A DNA stretch of 64,000 bases from the NCBI GenBank assembly GCA_002715465.1, contig PAYY01000030.1:1-64000 (forward strand), read 5' to 3'. The notes beneath the pieces were generated by a model that was not told where the DNA came from, did not search any database, and worked only from the letters and a program-made list of their open reading frames with translations. Both the position numbers and the translations under genes were made by a program. Of the stretch, positions 16,419 to 26,181 are shown one piece after another (position 1 is the stretch's first letter; each line of letters starts with the position of its first letter). This DNA is from Fidelibacterota bacterium (GTDB lineage: Bacteria > Marinisomatota > Marinisomatia > Marinisomatales > S15-B10).

Positions 16419-19400
16419 TCAGGCGATGGCTGATCTCAGCCTTTGTGTTAGAATTTTTACAATTCCTTGCATTATTTCCATGCGGCTAGCCATTAGATCG
16501 TAAAAATCTTCACGATTGATTTGTAAAAGTATTGTATCATCGGTGGCTGTAACTGAAGCCGATCTAGGTTCTTGATCTAATAAAGCCATCTCTCCAATAA
16601 ACTTACCTTTTGATAAGGTTGCAATTTTCTTTTCTCCCTTATGGATTTTTACAGTGCCATCAACAATTATAAACATAGAATCTCCAACATCACCTTCTTC
16701 AAAAATAATACTACCCTTTAAAAATTGTATTTCATCAGCAATTTGGGCAACATGTGAAACCTCTTCTCCGGATATATCACGAAAAAGATCAACACCTTTC
16801 AAAAAAATAGTTTTTTCTAAAGTTGAATACATTGATATATCTTGGAGTTTAAACTCTTTTAATGGAAAATCAGTTAATATTTTTAATGGCAAATCATTTT
16901 TTCCTAAAGTAGAAGAACATAACTCCTGTACTTCACGGCCTTTTGAGACCTTTTTCCAATTAATATCCCAAGCGTCATTAAGGTTATGGAATATATAATC
17001 AAGAGCGATCGCTGTTAACCAATCTTCTTGTGAATACAACCATTTTTTAACTACCTTTTTATTAGAAGTGATATTATCAACAAAATGAGCTCCCTTTTCA
17101 ATTTTTTCTTTAATATCTAATTCATCAAAAAGAGGTATCACGATTTCACGTGTTTCATTAGAAAGCAGGTTGTCCAGTATTTCAAGGGCATTTGATCTAG
17201 CAGACAGGTCACCAGCTAATAAGGCATGTTGATATGTTTCTACAGGACTATCAGGGAGAGGCATCAATGATAATTTTAGAATTAATTCTTTTTTCTTCTT
17301 TATAAAATTAGAAAGATAGTCATTTATCAAAATAGCTTTATCATTACCAGTAAATAAATTTATTTTCCCTAAGGCTATATAAGTTTGTTTTGATATTTCA
17401 TTTAATAATGATTTTACATCATTTAATATTGAATCAGGTAGAGGATCTTGACGTGCTAATTTAAATAAGCTTTCGATCGCTTCTTTTGCTAAATCACTGT
17501 CATTACTTTTTGCCAAGTTTATAATTGTTTTAAGATTTGAAAATTTTCTGTAATCGCGAACTGTTCGGATTGCTCCGATTAGAACATTTTTATCTGAATT
17601 TATATTTTCTAATACATCATTTATTCTTTTTGAAACATTAGCCTTATCAAAAGATCTGAGTGCTCTCCTAGATGCAGGATAAGTTAATGGATCATCCAGA
17701 TTCATTATAAGTGGGGGAATGAGTATTTTATCAGATCGGGCACTTGCTAATTGTGCGGCCATTCTTCGAACATCAGGGGAATCATCATCTAGAAGAGTTA
17801 CAAGACCTATATCTGGCAATATTCCTTGTATATGTCCAACGGAGTTTAGAGCTGCTAGTTGAGTATCATTATTTTGATCAAAAAGCATTTGTTTAATGGT
17901 GTCATTAGCCTGAACTGTCGCTTGATCTTCCATTAATATTAAACTTGCTGCTGCAGCTGCTTTGCGAGTATCATTTTTCCCATTTAACCAATGCATTAGT
18001 TTTGATGCTGAGTCTTTATCCTGGCGAATTCCAATACTGATCATTGCTCTTGCGGATAGTAGGTCATCTTTATGATCAATTAAAGGAGTAATAAGTTCAT
18101 CAGAAATAATTTCTGGAGTTTTACTGGTCATAATCAGAATTTTACCCTTCATAATTGGAGAGCCATTATTGAAGAGATTAAGAATATCTTCTTTCCATGG
18201 CATAAGAGGAAGATCAGACATAGAATCAAGAGCAAACATTTTTTGATATTCATCGCCAGTTGAAAGAGTTTTTTTAATTGTTTCAACAATTTCAGGATCA
18301 GTCACATCAATTTCAAGTTCTTCAAAATCAAGACGTCGTTTTTCAATAGCTTTTCTTAATTCCATGACATAACCATTTTTTAGTTTGAAGTTTGCAAAGA
18401 ACCAAATTGCTAGCATTATTATAGAAGGAATAGAAAGTAATCTTATATCATCAGTAAAATAAAATAACACCAAAATCAAAATCCCAGCAATTCCAGCTGC
18501 TGCATTTTTTATAGTACCGTCTATAAATGGTTTGGCTCTATTTTTTTCTTGAGGAGATACAGGCAACCAAAGTAACTGGCTGGATAAGTCATGGATTGTG
18601 AAACGAAAAACTTGATCACCTGTTTTAGCAATGATGCCAAACATGACAATGGGAAGAATGAAAATCATAGAACTTCCTACAAATAAGGCGACTGGTAATA
18701 GCATTAGTGCCCAAAGGATACCAAAACGAGATATTAATCTCCCAGATACAAAAAATTGCATAAAAATTGAAATTACTCCAATAAATCCATAAAGGGTTCC
18801 GAATAGACTAGCCATCTCAGTTTCAGTCAAATTATCACTAATAATAATTTTCATCTGATAATCAACTAATGCTCCTACAATTGCCGATAAGCCTATGGTT
18901 AAAGTCATTATTTTCAAATATGGTGATGATACTAGGCCAACTTTTTCACCGTCATTTTTTTTGTTTGTTGTTGTAGAAACAGCAGTTGATTCTTGAACAT
19001 GCTTTGCTGAAAAAATAATTGCAATCAATGAAATGCCAATACAAATAGAAGTAGCCGGTAATAAAAAATTAGTACTAAACACATTTATTATTTCACTTAA
19101 AGAAAACCCAAGAATTGTATTGGAAATAGCGGCTCCACTAGCTATTAGACCAAAAAGCCTTTTAGCTTCTCGTGTTGTAAATGCCATGCTGGTATATAAC
19201 CAAAACTGAATCATCATGATAGTGCCAAAAATTTCAAACCAAAGGTATAGAACCGGATAAATCCAATCCGAAAGTAAAAGTTGGATGACAATAAATGAAA
19301 GAGCACCAATCGTGTATGTCCCAACTATTTGAGGAAAAATCGGTATTTTTTTTGATATTTTTGTCATAAAAGCGACTGTTATACCAACGGTGAATGCCAT

Positions 19401-19574
19401 CAGTATCATCATATGTGGTAGGTAGATGGGATCAAACCTACTTAAGAAGAAGGTGTCTCTAGCTGTTCTTCCAAATACAAAAGAACCCATTGCAAAAAAG
19501 AAAGAAATAAAAAAAGGTAGGACCTTCTTTCCTTCTCCAGTTCTGAGTTGAAATAGTTTATTTAGGAGATTCAT
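16419..19574 (-). CDS. ADP/ATP-translocase-like (Npt1/Npt2 family) transporter with HEAT repeats and cNMP-binding domain
   Basis: A 1051-residue membrane protein. Residues 1-410 carry about twelve transmembrane segments and the N-terminal GKKVLPFFISFFFAMGSFVFGRTARDTFFLSRF and AFTTREAKRLFGLIASGAAISN signatures of the nucleotide-transporter/MFS group. Residues about 430-880 are HEAT-like helical repeats (DDDSPDVRRMAAQLASA). Residues about 925-1045 form a cyclic-nucleotide-binding domain (IIFEEGDVGDSMFIIVDGTVKI, GKFIGEMALLDQEPRSASVTA). In free-living bacteria such proteins are uncharacterised; the cNMP domain suggests gating by a second messenger. The start overlaps the NYN gene by 17 bases. Last gene of the bolA operon. 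Confidence 0.85.
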   Translation of the reverse strand: MNLLNKLFQLRTGEGKKVLPFFISFFFAMGSFVFGRTARDTFFLSRFDPIYLPHMMILMAFTVGITVAFMTKISKKIPIFPQIVGTYTIGALSFIVIQLLLSDWIYPVLYLWFEIFGTIMMIQFWLYTSMAFTTREAKRLFGLIASGAAISNTILGFSLSEIINVFSTNFLLPATSICIGISLIAIIFSAKHVQESTAVSTTTNKKNDGEKVGLVSSPYLKIMTLTIGLSAIVGALVDYQMKIIISDNLTETEMASLFGTLYGFIGVISIFMQFFVSGRLISRFGILWALMLLPVALFVGSSMIFILPIVMFGIIAKTGDQVFRFTIHDLSSQLLWLPVSPQEKNRAKPFIDGTIKNAAAGIAGILILVLFYFTDDIRLLSIPSIIMLAIWFFANFKLKNGYVMELRKAIEKRRLDFEELEIDVTDPEIVETIKKTLSTGDEYQKMFALDSMSDLPLMPWKEDILNLFNNGSPIMKGKILIMTSKTPEIISDELITPLIDHKDDLLSARAMISIGIRQDKDSASKLMHWLNGKNDTRKAAAAASLILMEDQATVQANDTIKQMLFDQNNDTQLAALNSVGHIQGILPDIGLVTLLDDDSPDVRRMAAQLASARSDKILIPPLIMNLDDPLTYPASRRALRSFDKANVSKRINDVLENINSDKNVLIGAIRTVRDYRKFSNLKTIINLAKSNDSDLAKEAIESLFKLARQDPLPDSILNDVKSLLNEISKQTYIALGKINLFTGNDKAILINDYLSNFIKKKKELILKLSLMPLPDSPVETYQHALLAGDLSARSNALEILDNLLSNETREIVIPLFDELDIKEKIEKGAHFVDNITSNKKVVKKWLYSQEDWLTAIALDYIFHNLNDAWDINWKKVSKGREVQELCSSTLGKNDLPLKILTDFPLKEFKLQDISMYSTLEKTIFLKGVDLFRDISGEEVSHVAQIADEIQFLKGSIIFEEGDVGDSMFIIVDGTVKIHKGEKKIATLSKGKFIGEMALLDQEPRSASVTATDDTILLQINREDFYDLMASRMEIMQGIVKILTQRLRSAIA

Positions 19575-20067
19575 TTTTTTTCTTTAGTTCTTTTTTTATT
19601 TCTTTTTTCCACCACACAAGTTCTTGATAATTAAGCCCCCGAATTTTATTAGAATTTTGTATTTCAGAGCTTTTGTTATGATAGTGTGGATAAATTAATT
19701 GGCAGAATTTTTTAGGTGAAAGATATTTGCATCCTGAGGAAACGGTATTTTTTTTGATTCCTTTGTCATTTGTAACAATAATTGTATTTTTCGCAAGATC
19801 AATATTATTTGAGATAATAGTATCTGCATCTTTCTTTTTCCCACTGAAAATAATAGTCATACCATTTTCATTCTTTGACCAATCAAAAGGTGGATTCCCA
19901 TCAAAGACCAGAATTAATTTAATCTTTTTCTTGTCGTAATAGTTTGAACAATCGTTGATAAAACTCTTTAAACATAAGGTATAGTTTTGATCAAGAAGAT
20001 TAAGGTAATAAGAAAATGAATGAATGGTGTTATGTGCATCAATCACATATCGCGTAAAATTTTTCAC
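19558..20067 (-). CDS. YacP-like NYN-domain ribonuclease
   Basis: A PIN-like NYN protein with an opening IDAHNTIHS strand (metal-binding Asp), a central FDGNPPFDW, and the pattern DADTIISNNIDLAKNTIIVTNDKGI that supplies the remaining acidic residues. The related protein YacP/Rae1 cleaves mRNA on ribosomes. A TTG start at 20091 is open, but GTG 20067 is preferred: it forms a four-base GTGA overlap with the stop of the preceding gene. The C-terminal tail is lysine-rich (about 170 residues in all). Confidence 0.7.
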   Translation of the reverse strand: MKNFTRYVIDAHNTIHSFSYYLNLLDQNYTLCLKSFINDCSNYYDKKKIKLILVFDGNPPFDWSKNENGMTIIFSGKKKDADTIISNNIDLAKNTIIVTNDKGIKKNTVSSGCKYLSPKKFCQLIYPHYHNKSSEIQNSNKIRGLNYQELVWWKKEIKKELKKKNESPK

Positions 20068-20273
20068 AATATGAAAATCCAAATAATGCAAATTAATATA
20101 AATATAATAATCAATCGGGACATCCAGCGAGTTTGGTTCCGGAAATAAGATGGTAAGTTATCGTCTAATTCGTCTAAATGATGTTGAGTTTTCCAACTTA
20201 TGAGAAATTTTGTCCCGGTTGTTAATAGACCAAAAAGGAACAAAAAAAGACCGAATAATATTAAAGGATCCAT
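20064..20273 (-). CDS. Small two-TM membrane protein
   Basis: 69 residues with hydrophobic segments at residues about 3-24 and 48-69 and a soluble charged linker (WKTQHHLDELDDNLPSYFRN). Its ATG overlaps the bolA stop (TAATG), and its stop overlaps the next gene's GTG. The tight packing supports it being real. No family recognised. Confidence 0.65.
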   Translation of the reverse strand: MDPLILFGLFLFLFGLLTTGTKFLISWKTQHHLDELDDNLPSYFRNQTRWMSRLIIIFILICIIWIFIL

Positions 20274-20542
20274 TAGATTTTGTCGAACTCTTTTGAAGTT
20301 AATGTACTCATAGAAAAAGCATGAATACTACTTTTCATTAGATCCCCTAATGCATTGTATACTAATCTATGCCGGTCAATAAGTGGAAGACCGATAAAAT
20401 CATCGGAAACAATTGTAGCAGAAAAATGTCCTCCGCCAGATGAATTACCTTGATGTCCAATATGCTTCCTAGAGTTATCATCAATTTCGAGATGAGTGAT
20501 AGAAAGTTTCTCTTGCAAACATTTATGTATTTTCTCTATCAT
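20273..20542 (-). CDS. bolA: BolA family protein
   Basis: 89 residues with the BolA pattern: N-terminal helix (IHKCLQEKLSITHLEIDD), HIGHQG, the GGGHFSATIVSDDFIGLPLIDRHRLVYNALGDLM core and an IHAFSMSTLT C-terminus. BolA-type proteins work with monothiol glutaredoxins in Fe-S trafficking and stress or morphology control. No glutaredoxin gene is adjacent. It is the first gene of the four-gene minus-strand operon. The 170 bp upstream separates it from a divergent gene and likely holds promoters for both. Confidence 0.85.
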   Translation of the reverse strand: MIEKIHKCLQEKLSITHLEIDDNSRKHIGHQGNSSGGGHFSATIVSDDFIGLPLIDRHRLVYNALGDLMKSSIHAFSMSTLTSKEFDKI

Positions 20543-20714
20543 AAACAGATAAGTCTAATCTAGAAAAAAGAAGTTTCCAACTCGTCAAATAATGAAATAG
20601 TTGGTGACAGTAAAATTCTCTCTTATTTTATATTGTCGAACATTAGGATTTTAAACCAAAAACTATAGTAATAGTAAAAATGATTTTAAATTTGCACAAT
20701 ATCCAAATATCAAT

Positions 20715-21632
20715 ATGAGAAGAGGTACACATCAATATTTAGAAGATTCTCGCAATGAGAATGTAATGATTTATATTAATGGAGAAATAATTTCTAGACC
20801 AGAAGCCAAAATTTCAGTTTTTGATAGCGGATTCCTCTTAGGTGATGGTGTATGGGAAGGAATTAGACTTCATAATGGGAAAATGGTTTTTTTAGATAAA
20901 CATTTAAATCGTTTATATAAAGGCGCTGAAGAGCTTGCTATAACAATTGGCAAAACCAAAGATGAGCTAAAAAATCTGTTGGATGAAACAATCCTAGCTA
21001 ACAGTATGAACGATAATGTTCATATCAGATTAATAGTATCAAGAGGGTTAAAAAAAACACCTTATCAACATCCTAATGCAAATGTAGGAGGGGCAACTAT
21101 TGTAATTATCCCTGAATATAAGATTGTTAATAAAGAAGTTTTAAAACATGGAATTAGACTAGGTACAGTTTCTATTCAAAGAGGAACAAAGTTTAATCAA
21201 AATCCTCAATTAAACACTCTTAGCAAATTGAATTGCATAGCAGCCTGTATAGAAGCTGACCAGCTTGGATTTGATGAAGGTTTGATGTTAGATATTAAAG
21301 GAAATGTCGCAACTTGTAACTCTACAAATTTCTTTATTGTAAAAGGGGAAGAGGTTTGGACTTCCACAGGCGAATATTGCTTGCCTGGAGTGACTAGGGA
21401 TAACATCATTTCTTTATGTAGAGAAAATTCAATTGATATTTATGAGAAAGAATTCCTTGTAGAATCAGTTCATAATTCTGATGAAGCTTTTGTAACGGGA
21501 ACATTTGCTGGTGTTATTCCAGTTATTGAAGTAGATGGTTATAAAATTTCTGGAGGTAAGAGAGGTAAAATAACTAATTGTCTTCAAAATCTTTATTCGG
21601 ATCTAATCAGTACAGAGTGTGAAAATGAATAA
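20715..21632 (+). CDS. Class IV PLP aminotransferase (branched-chain/D-amino acid type)
   Basis: 305 residues of fold-type IV aminotransferase. Visible elements: MIYINGEIISRPEAKISVFDSGFLLGDGVWEGIR at the N-terminus, IRLIVSRG, the PLP-lysine segment LNTLSKLNCI, the DIKGNVATCNSTNFFIVKG strand and PGVTRDNI for phosphate binding. Substrate (branched-chain, D-amino acid or aminodeoxychorismate) cannot be read off. The start is uncertain: ATG 20715 or an internal ATG near 20766 directly before IYINGE. It overlaps the next gene by eight bases; homologues of the two are fused in plants, suggesting a shared pathway. Confidence 0.85.
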   Translation: MRRGTHQYLEDSRNENVMIYINGEIISRPEAKISVFDSGFLLGDGVWEGIRLHNGKMVFLDKHLNRLYKGAEELAITIGKTKDELKNLLDETILANSMNDNVHIRLIVSRGLKKTPYQHPNANVGGATIVIIPEYKIVNKEVLKHGIRLGTVSIQRGTKFNQNPQLNTLSKLNCIAACIEADQLGFDEGLMLDIKGNVATCNSTNFFIVKGEEVWTSTGEYCLPGVTRDNIISLCRENSIDIYEKEFLVESVHNSDEAFVTGTFAGVIPVIEVDGYKISGGKRGKITNCLQNLYSDLISTECENE

Positions 21633-22365
21633 AAGTGTGTTTCGCATAGCGATGTGGTCAGGTCCAAGGAATATTTCTACCTCATTAATGCGTTCATGGG
21701 AAAGTAGAGGTGATACTATAGTCACTGATGAGCCATTATATGGTTATTATCTTCTAAAAACTGGTGCAAATCATCCTATGAAAGAAGAGGTTATTCAATC
21801 TCAAGAAACGGACTGGCGTAAGGTTGCTAAATGGTTAAATGGTCCTGTGGAAAATGGAAAAGTCATTTGGTATCAAAAGCATATGGCCCAACATGTTCTT
21901 CCTGGAATGGATATCAACTGGATTTCTGGCTTTAATAATTGTTTTCTAATTCGGGAACCAAAAGAGGTTCTTGCTTCTTATTTCGCTAAGCGACAAATAG
22001 CGTCGCTAGATGAAGTTGGCTATCGTCAACAGGTAGAGCTTCTAGAATTTGAAAAAGTAAGAACTGATAATATTCCACCAGTACTGGATTGTAAAGATAT
22101 TCTTGAAAATCCAGAAAAGTTAATTACTCTTCTTTGTCAACGATTGGGAATTACTTTTACAAAAAAAATGTTATCTTGGTCCAAAGGGCGTAGAATTACG
22201 GATGGCATTTGGGGCAAACACTGGTATGACCAAGTTGAAAAATCCACTCAGTTTTTACCTTATAGAAGAAAAAAAATCGAGCTACCTCAAGAGTTAAGAG
22301 AAGTTTATAAGGAAGCAAAAGAATATTATGACTTTTTGAAATTTTACTGTATTAAAAGTAAATGA
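21625..22365 (+). CDS. Sulfotransferase-like protein paired with aminotransferase
   Basis: 246 residues. The N-terminal RIAMWSGPRNISTSLMRSWESRGD has the P-loop-like 5'-phosphosulfate binding segment of the sulfotransferase fold; NCFLIREPKEVLASY is the 3'-phosphate-binding strand. Plant proteins annotated as branched-chain aminotransferase-like contain this domain together with an aminotransferase. ATG 21625 is preferred over GTG 21619. Likely substrate: a small amino-alcohol or amino-acid derivative, but this is inference. Confidence 0.75.
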   Translation: MNKSVFRIAMWSGPRNISTSLMRSWESRGDTIVTDEPLYGYYLLKTGANHPMKEEVIQSQETDWRKVAKWLNGPVENGKVIWYQKHMAQHVLPGMDINWISGFNNCFLIREPKEVLASYFAKRQIASLDEVGYRQQVELLEFEKVRTDNIPPVLDCKDILENPEKLITLLCQRLGITFTKKMLSWSKGRRITDGIWGKHWYDQVEKSTQFLPYRRKKIELPQELREVYKEAKEYYDFLKFYCIKSK

Positions 22366-22428
22366 TATCTACGGGTTAAATAACTTAATTGAATTCCATC
22401 TATCAATCTAGGTAAAAAATAATTTAGA

Positions 22429-23436
22429 TTAAGAGATTTTGTCTTTAAAAGTTACGGTTAGTTCATTTCCAATATTAATGTTTGATGTTATTGGAACATT
22501 TAATGTAAGAATTAATTTATTTGATTTTAGTTTAACCTCTTTGTGGTTTCCTTTAGCATGTGAAGAAATAATTTTGCCAGATAAGGTTGGATAATTAATA
22601 TTAGAATTTTTTTCTACAATTGTTATCTGGTGAGGTCGCACAGGAATAACTTTAGAATTGGTATCTTGATCTACAAAATAATGCTGACCATTTGGTATTA
22701 GATCTCTTGGTATAAAATTAGTTTTTCCAAATAGAAGTGCAACATAGCGGTTGACTGGAAAAGAGTAAATTTCCATTGGATTTCCAATTTGATCTATCTT
22801 ACCATTATTTAACACTATAATTTCATCTGCCATTGCTAAAGCGTCTTCTGTATCGTGTGATACAAAGAGGGAAGTCATCCCTTTTTGTTTTAAAAGACTA
22901 CTAAGCTCAACACGAACACTATCCTTTAGTTCTTGATCCAAATGGCTTAAAGGTTCGTCAAGTAAAAGTAAAGAAGGGTTTGTAATTAAAGCTCTTACTA
23001 GTGCAACACGTTGTTGTTGTCCTCCTGATATTTCATTAGGATAACGATTTTCAAGGCCGTTGATTTTAGCTAAGTCTAGAAGTTCATGAATTTTTTTTAC
23101 ATTATTTTTTACTGTTTTTCCAAAGGAAACATTTTCAAATACTGTCATGTTTGGGAAAAGGGCGTAATCTTGAAAAACTAAAGTACAGTCACGTTTTTCT
23201 GGAGGGACAAATATCGATTGACTATTAATTATTTTACCATCGAGTATAATTTTGCCTCCATCAGGAATTTCCAAGCCAGCAATTAAACGAAGTAAAGTAG
23301 TTTTGCCACTTCCACTGCTTCCTAGAATGGCCGTCATTTTACCTGAAGAACAATTAAAACTCACTTTATTAATTGCTGACCTTTCATTCAGGTTATATGT
23401 TTTGTGAACGTTAATTAAGGAAAGCAGATCTTTCAT
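22429..23436 (-). CDS. fbpC: Fe(III) ABC transporter ATP-binding protein
   Basis: 335-residue ABC ATPase of the FbpC/AfuC group: Walker A GSSGSGKTT (about 37-45), Q-loop VFQDYALFPNM, signature SGGQQQR, Walker B LLLLDEP, switch His in FVSHD. A C-terminal regulatory TOBE-like domain follows (PVRPHQITIVEK). Its ATG overlaps the permease stop (ATGA). It energises uptake of ferric iron delivered by the binding protein encoded upstream. Confidence 0.88.
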   Translation of the reverse strand: MKDLLSLINVHKTYNLNERSAINKVSFNCSSGKMTAILGSSGSGKTTLLRLIAGLEIPDGGKIILDGKIINSQSIFVPPEKRDCTLVFQDYALFPNMTVFENVSFGKTVKNNVKKIHELLDLAKINGLENRYPNEISGGQQQRVALVRALITNPSLLLLDEPLSHLDQELKDSVRVELSSLLKQKGMTSLFVSHDTEDALAMADEIIVLNNGKIDQIGNPMEIYSFPVNRYVALLFGKTNFIPRDLIPNGQHYFVDQDTNSKVIPVRPHQITIVEKNSNINYPTLSGKIISSHAKGNHKEVKLKSNKLILTLNVPITSNINIGNELTVTFKDKIS

Positions 23437-25016
23437 TGCTTATATTCGATTTTTTGATTTAACCATAAGATAGGAAGGATTGTCACCAATATTATGCACA
23501 ATGCAGGTATAGATGATTTATAGATTTGAGCTTGATTAGTTAAATCAAATGTAAGTGTTGCTAAGGTCTCAAAATTAAAAGGACGTAAAATAAGAGTAAG
23601 AGGAAGCTCTTTAATAGTATCAATAAATACTAATAATCCTGCAACTACAAGCGTATTCTTTATCAAGGGTATATTTATTTTAACTAGCGAACGTAGTGCA
23701 GAAGAGCCAAGAGAACGTGATGCACTATTTAGTTGGTCGCACGTTTTTTCCATTGCTGAATCTATTGAATGCCAAGATATAGCAAGAAACCGAATAACAT
23801 AGGCTGATATTAAAATAGTTATTGACCCTGTTAGGATATAACCTGTTAAATTGTTGATCTGACCTGCTAAGATGAGCATGCCCATTGCAATAATGGAGCC
23901 TGGGACAGAATAACCAAGTATTGCAAGTCGATTTGAAGCTTGAACGAAAGAACTTTGAAAATAGCGAGCTGTAAAAACTATAAAAATTGATAATATCACA
24001 GCTATACAGCTAGAGGTGAATGCTAAAACAAAACTGTTAAAAATTGCTTTCAATAAATATAGTTCAAGACTTTCACCTAACCATAAGCTAGCCCAAAAAC
24101 CTAATCTTATTAAAGGAATTATGAATCCAAAAATCATTGGAATTAAACAGCATTGGATTGCTAATTTAGCTTTCATTTTTTTTAGTTTATAACGTTGGAA
24201 GGATTGGGCTTGACCCTCATACTCATGAAATTTGGCATTTCCTCTTAGTACTTTTTCAACTAATAAAAGTAATAATATAAATAACATCAAAAAAGATGCT
24301 AACCTTAATGCACTAGGCATATCACCCATTCCAAGCCAACTACGAAAGATTCCAGTTGTGAAAGTAGGAATGCCAAAATGTTTTACAGCACCATAATCAT
24401 TAAGGGTTTCCATAATAACCAAGCTAGTACCAGCTACAATTGCAGGCCGAGCCATTGGAAGGGAAATTTTCCAAAAAATAGATTTAGGATGATGACCAAG
24501 TGTTTGTGCTGCTTGAATCAATTGATTGCTTTGTCGAGAGAATGAAGCTCTAGCTAACAGATAAACATAGGGGTAAAGCACTGAACCTATAATCATTATT
24601 GTTACTGTATACACTAATATCTCATTTATGTCGTTCATGGTTTTGGATCCAAATATTAATCGAATCCATACCAAAAATGGATTAAGTAGATCTATAAGAT
24701 CAAAATAAGCATAGGCTGCAATATAAGTTGGAATAGCTAGAGGTAGAATTAAAGCCCATTCGAAGAATCGACGACCAGGGAATTCGCAACAGGATATTAA
24801 CCATGCTGATGAGACTCCTGCTATTATTGAAAAAAATGCTGTTCCAGAAACTAAAATAAATGAACCTAAAATATATCTTTCAAGAATAGTTTGTTTAATA
24901 TGTCCCCAGTTTTCCGAGTTATTATTAAAATTCCATAGTATTTCTGCCATAGGTATAAAAATGAAAAGTCCGATGCAAAAGGACAATACAGTCCATTTGT
25001 TAGACTTGAAGAACAA
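23433..25016 (-). CDS. fbpB: Fe(III) ABC transporter permease
   Basis: 527 residues with about twelve membrane segments, the duplicated FbpB-type permease. Both halves carry an EAA-like loop (QAAQTLGHHPKSIFWKISLPMARPAI and SASRSLGSSALRSLVKINIPLIKN), where the ATPase docks. The start appears to be TTG 25016 (LFFKSNKW). It sits between the binding protein and the ATPase genes in one minus-strand operon. Confidence 0.88.
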   Translation of the reverse strand: MFFKSNKWTVLSFCIGLFIFIPMAEILWNFNNNSENWGHIKQTILERYILGSFILVSGTAFFSIIAGVSSAWLISCCEFPGRRFFEWALILPLAIPTYIAAYAYFDLIDLLNPFLVWIRLIFGSKTMNDINEILVYTVTIMIIGSVLYPYVYLLARASFSRQSNQLIQAAQTLGHHPKSIFWKISLPMARPAIVAGTSLVIMETLNDYGAVKHFGIPTFTTGIFRSWLGMGDMPSALRLASFLMLFILLLLLVEKVLRGNAKFHEYEGQAQSFQRYKLKKMKAKLAIQCCLIPMIFGFIIPLIRLGFWASLWLGESLELYLLKAIFNSFVLAFTSSCIAVILSIFIVFTARYFQSSFVQASNRLAILGYSVPGSIIAMGMLILAGQINNLTGYILTGSITILISAYVIRFLAISWHSIDSAMEKTCDQLNSASRSLGSSALRSLVKINIPLIKNTLVVAGLLVFIDTIKELPLTLILRPFNFETLATLTFDLTNQAQIYKSSIPALCIILVTILPILWLNQKIEYKQ

Positions 25017-25079
25017 CTCTGTTTTTATGAAATGGAAGATCCGATTTTGATGGGTTTTTATGATGAATCCAAAATGATC

Positions 25080-26096
25080 CTACTCCCAATCAGCAAGATC
25101 AAATAATTTAACTGCTTCCGAGTTTTTTTTTCCAAGTTCTGAAAGGTTTAAACTATCAAGTTTAAAAGGACCCCAGCTTTTGAGTAAAGATGATTGATTG
25201 TTTTTCATCCTAAGTGGATATTCATAATTTACATTTCCAAAAACTTCCTGGGATTTGTTTCTAGTCATGAATTCTAAAAATTTTAGAGCATCCTTTTTAT
25301 TTTTAGAGCTAGTTGTAATACCTGCTCCGCTTACATTGATATGAGTTCCTCTACCCTTTTGATTAGGGAAAAAAACTCCAACATTTTTGGCGACTTCTCT
25401 ATCAGAAGGGTTAGAAGAATTAGCCAAAATTCCAATATAGTATGTATTCATAATTGCAATGTCGGCTAGACCATCAGAAACAGCACGGGCCTGATCTCGA
25501 TCACTTCCTCTAGGCGAACGAGCCATATTTTGTCTTACTTCCTTGGCCCACTTAAGAGCTTTATTTCTACCATTTGCAGCAATAATAGACGCGAGAAGAG
25601 ATTGATTATAAATATTATTTGAAGATCTTGCTACAATGCGTCCCTTCCATTTTGGATGTGATAAATCTTCATAAGTTGAAAGTTCGCTTGGTTTAACACG
25701 ATTCTTTGAATAAACAATTACTCTTGCCCTAACAGTTAAACCATACCAATAACCCTCAGGATCACGCATTTCAATTGGGACATTCTTGTCTAAAATTTTT
25801 GAACTTGCTGATTGAAGAATACCAGATGCTTTGGCCCGTTCTAAACGACCAGCATCAACAGTAATTAGAATATCAGCTGGCGAGTCTTTACCTTCACTGA
25901 TGATTCGTTCTATTAATTGATCAGCGCCTCCTTTTATAACATTAATTTTTATTCCAGTTTCTTTAGTAAATGATTTATATAGAATTTTATCTGCGTCATA
26001 ATGACGATGAGAATAAATATTGATTTCAGCATTTGAATTAGAATGAGGAATCACAATAAAAAAAATAAAAATAATAATATTAAAAACTTTTTTCAT
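25080..26096 (-). CDS. fbpA: Fe(III) ABC transporter substrate-binding protein
   Basis: 338 residues with a signal peptide (MKKVFNIIIFIFFIVIPHSNSNA) and a type II periplasmic binding fold of the FbpA/FutA class: INIYSHRHYDADKILYKSFTKETGIKI, ADILITVDAGRLERAKASGIL, NTYYIGIL with tyrosines that can bind ferric iron, and a C-terminal AGITTSSKNKKDALKFLEFM. An AGAAGG motif precedes the ATG. A palindrome about 90 bp upstream may be a metal-responsive operator. Confidence 0.88.
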   Translation of the reverse strand: MKKVFNIIIFIFFIVIPHSNSNAEINIYSHRHYDADKILYKSFTKETGIKINVIKGGADQLIERIISEGKDSPADILITVDAGRLERAKASGILQSASSKILDKNVPIEMRDPEGYWYGLTVRARVIVYSKNRVKPSELSTYEDLSHPKWKGRIVARSSNNIYNQSLLASIIAANGRNKALKWAKEVRQNMARSPRGSDRDQARAVSDGLADIAIMNTYYIGILANSSNPSDREVAKNVGVFFPNQKGRGTHINVSGAGITTSSKNKKDALKFLEFMTRNKSQEVFGNVNYEYPLRMKNNQSSLLKSWGPFKLDSLNLSELGKKNSEAVKLFDLADWE

Positions 26097-26181
26097 AATT
26101 AATTAACCTTCTAAAAAGAATTAGTTGAGATTCAATCTATAAAATAATTTAAAATTGGTGATTTCATCACACAAGTTTTTT

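Noticed and set aside
20068..20091. TTG start of the NYN gene at 20091
   Set aside because: A GTG at 20067 gives a four-base GTGA overlap and leaves the conserved IDAHNTIHS opening close to the N-terminus.
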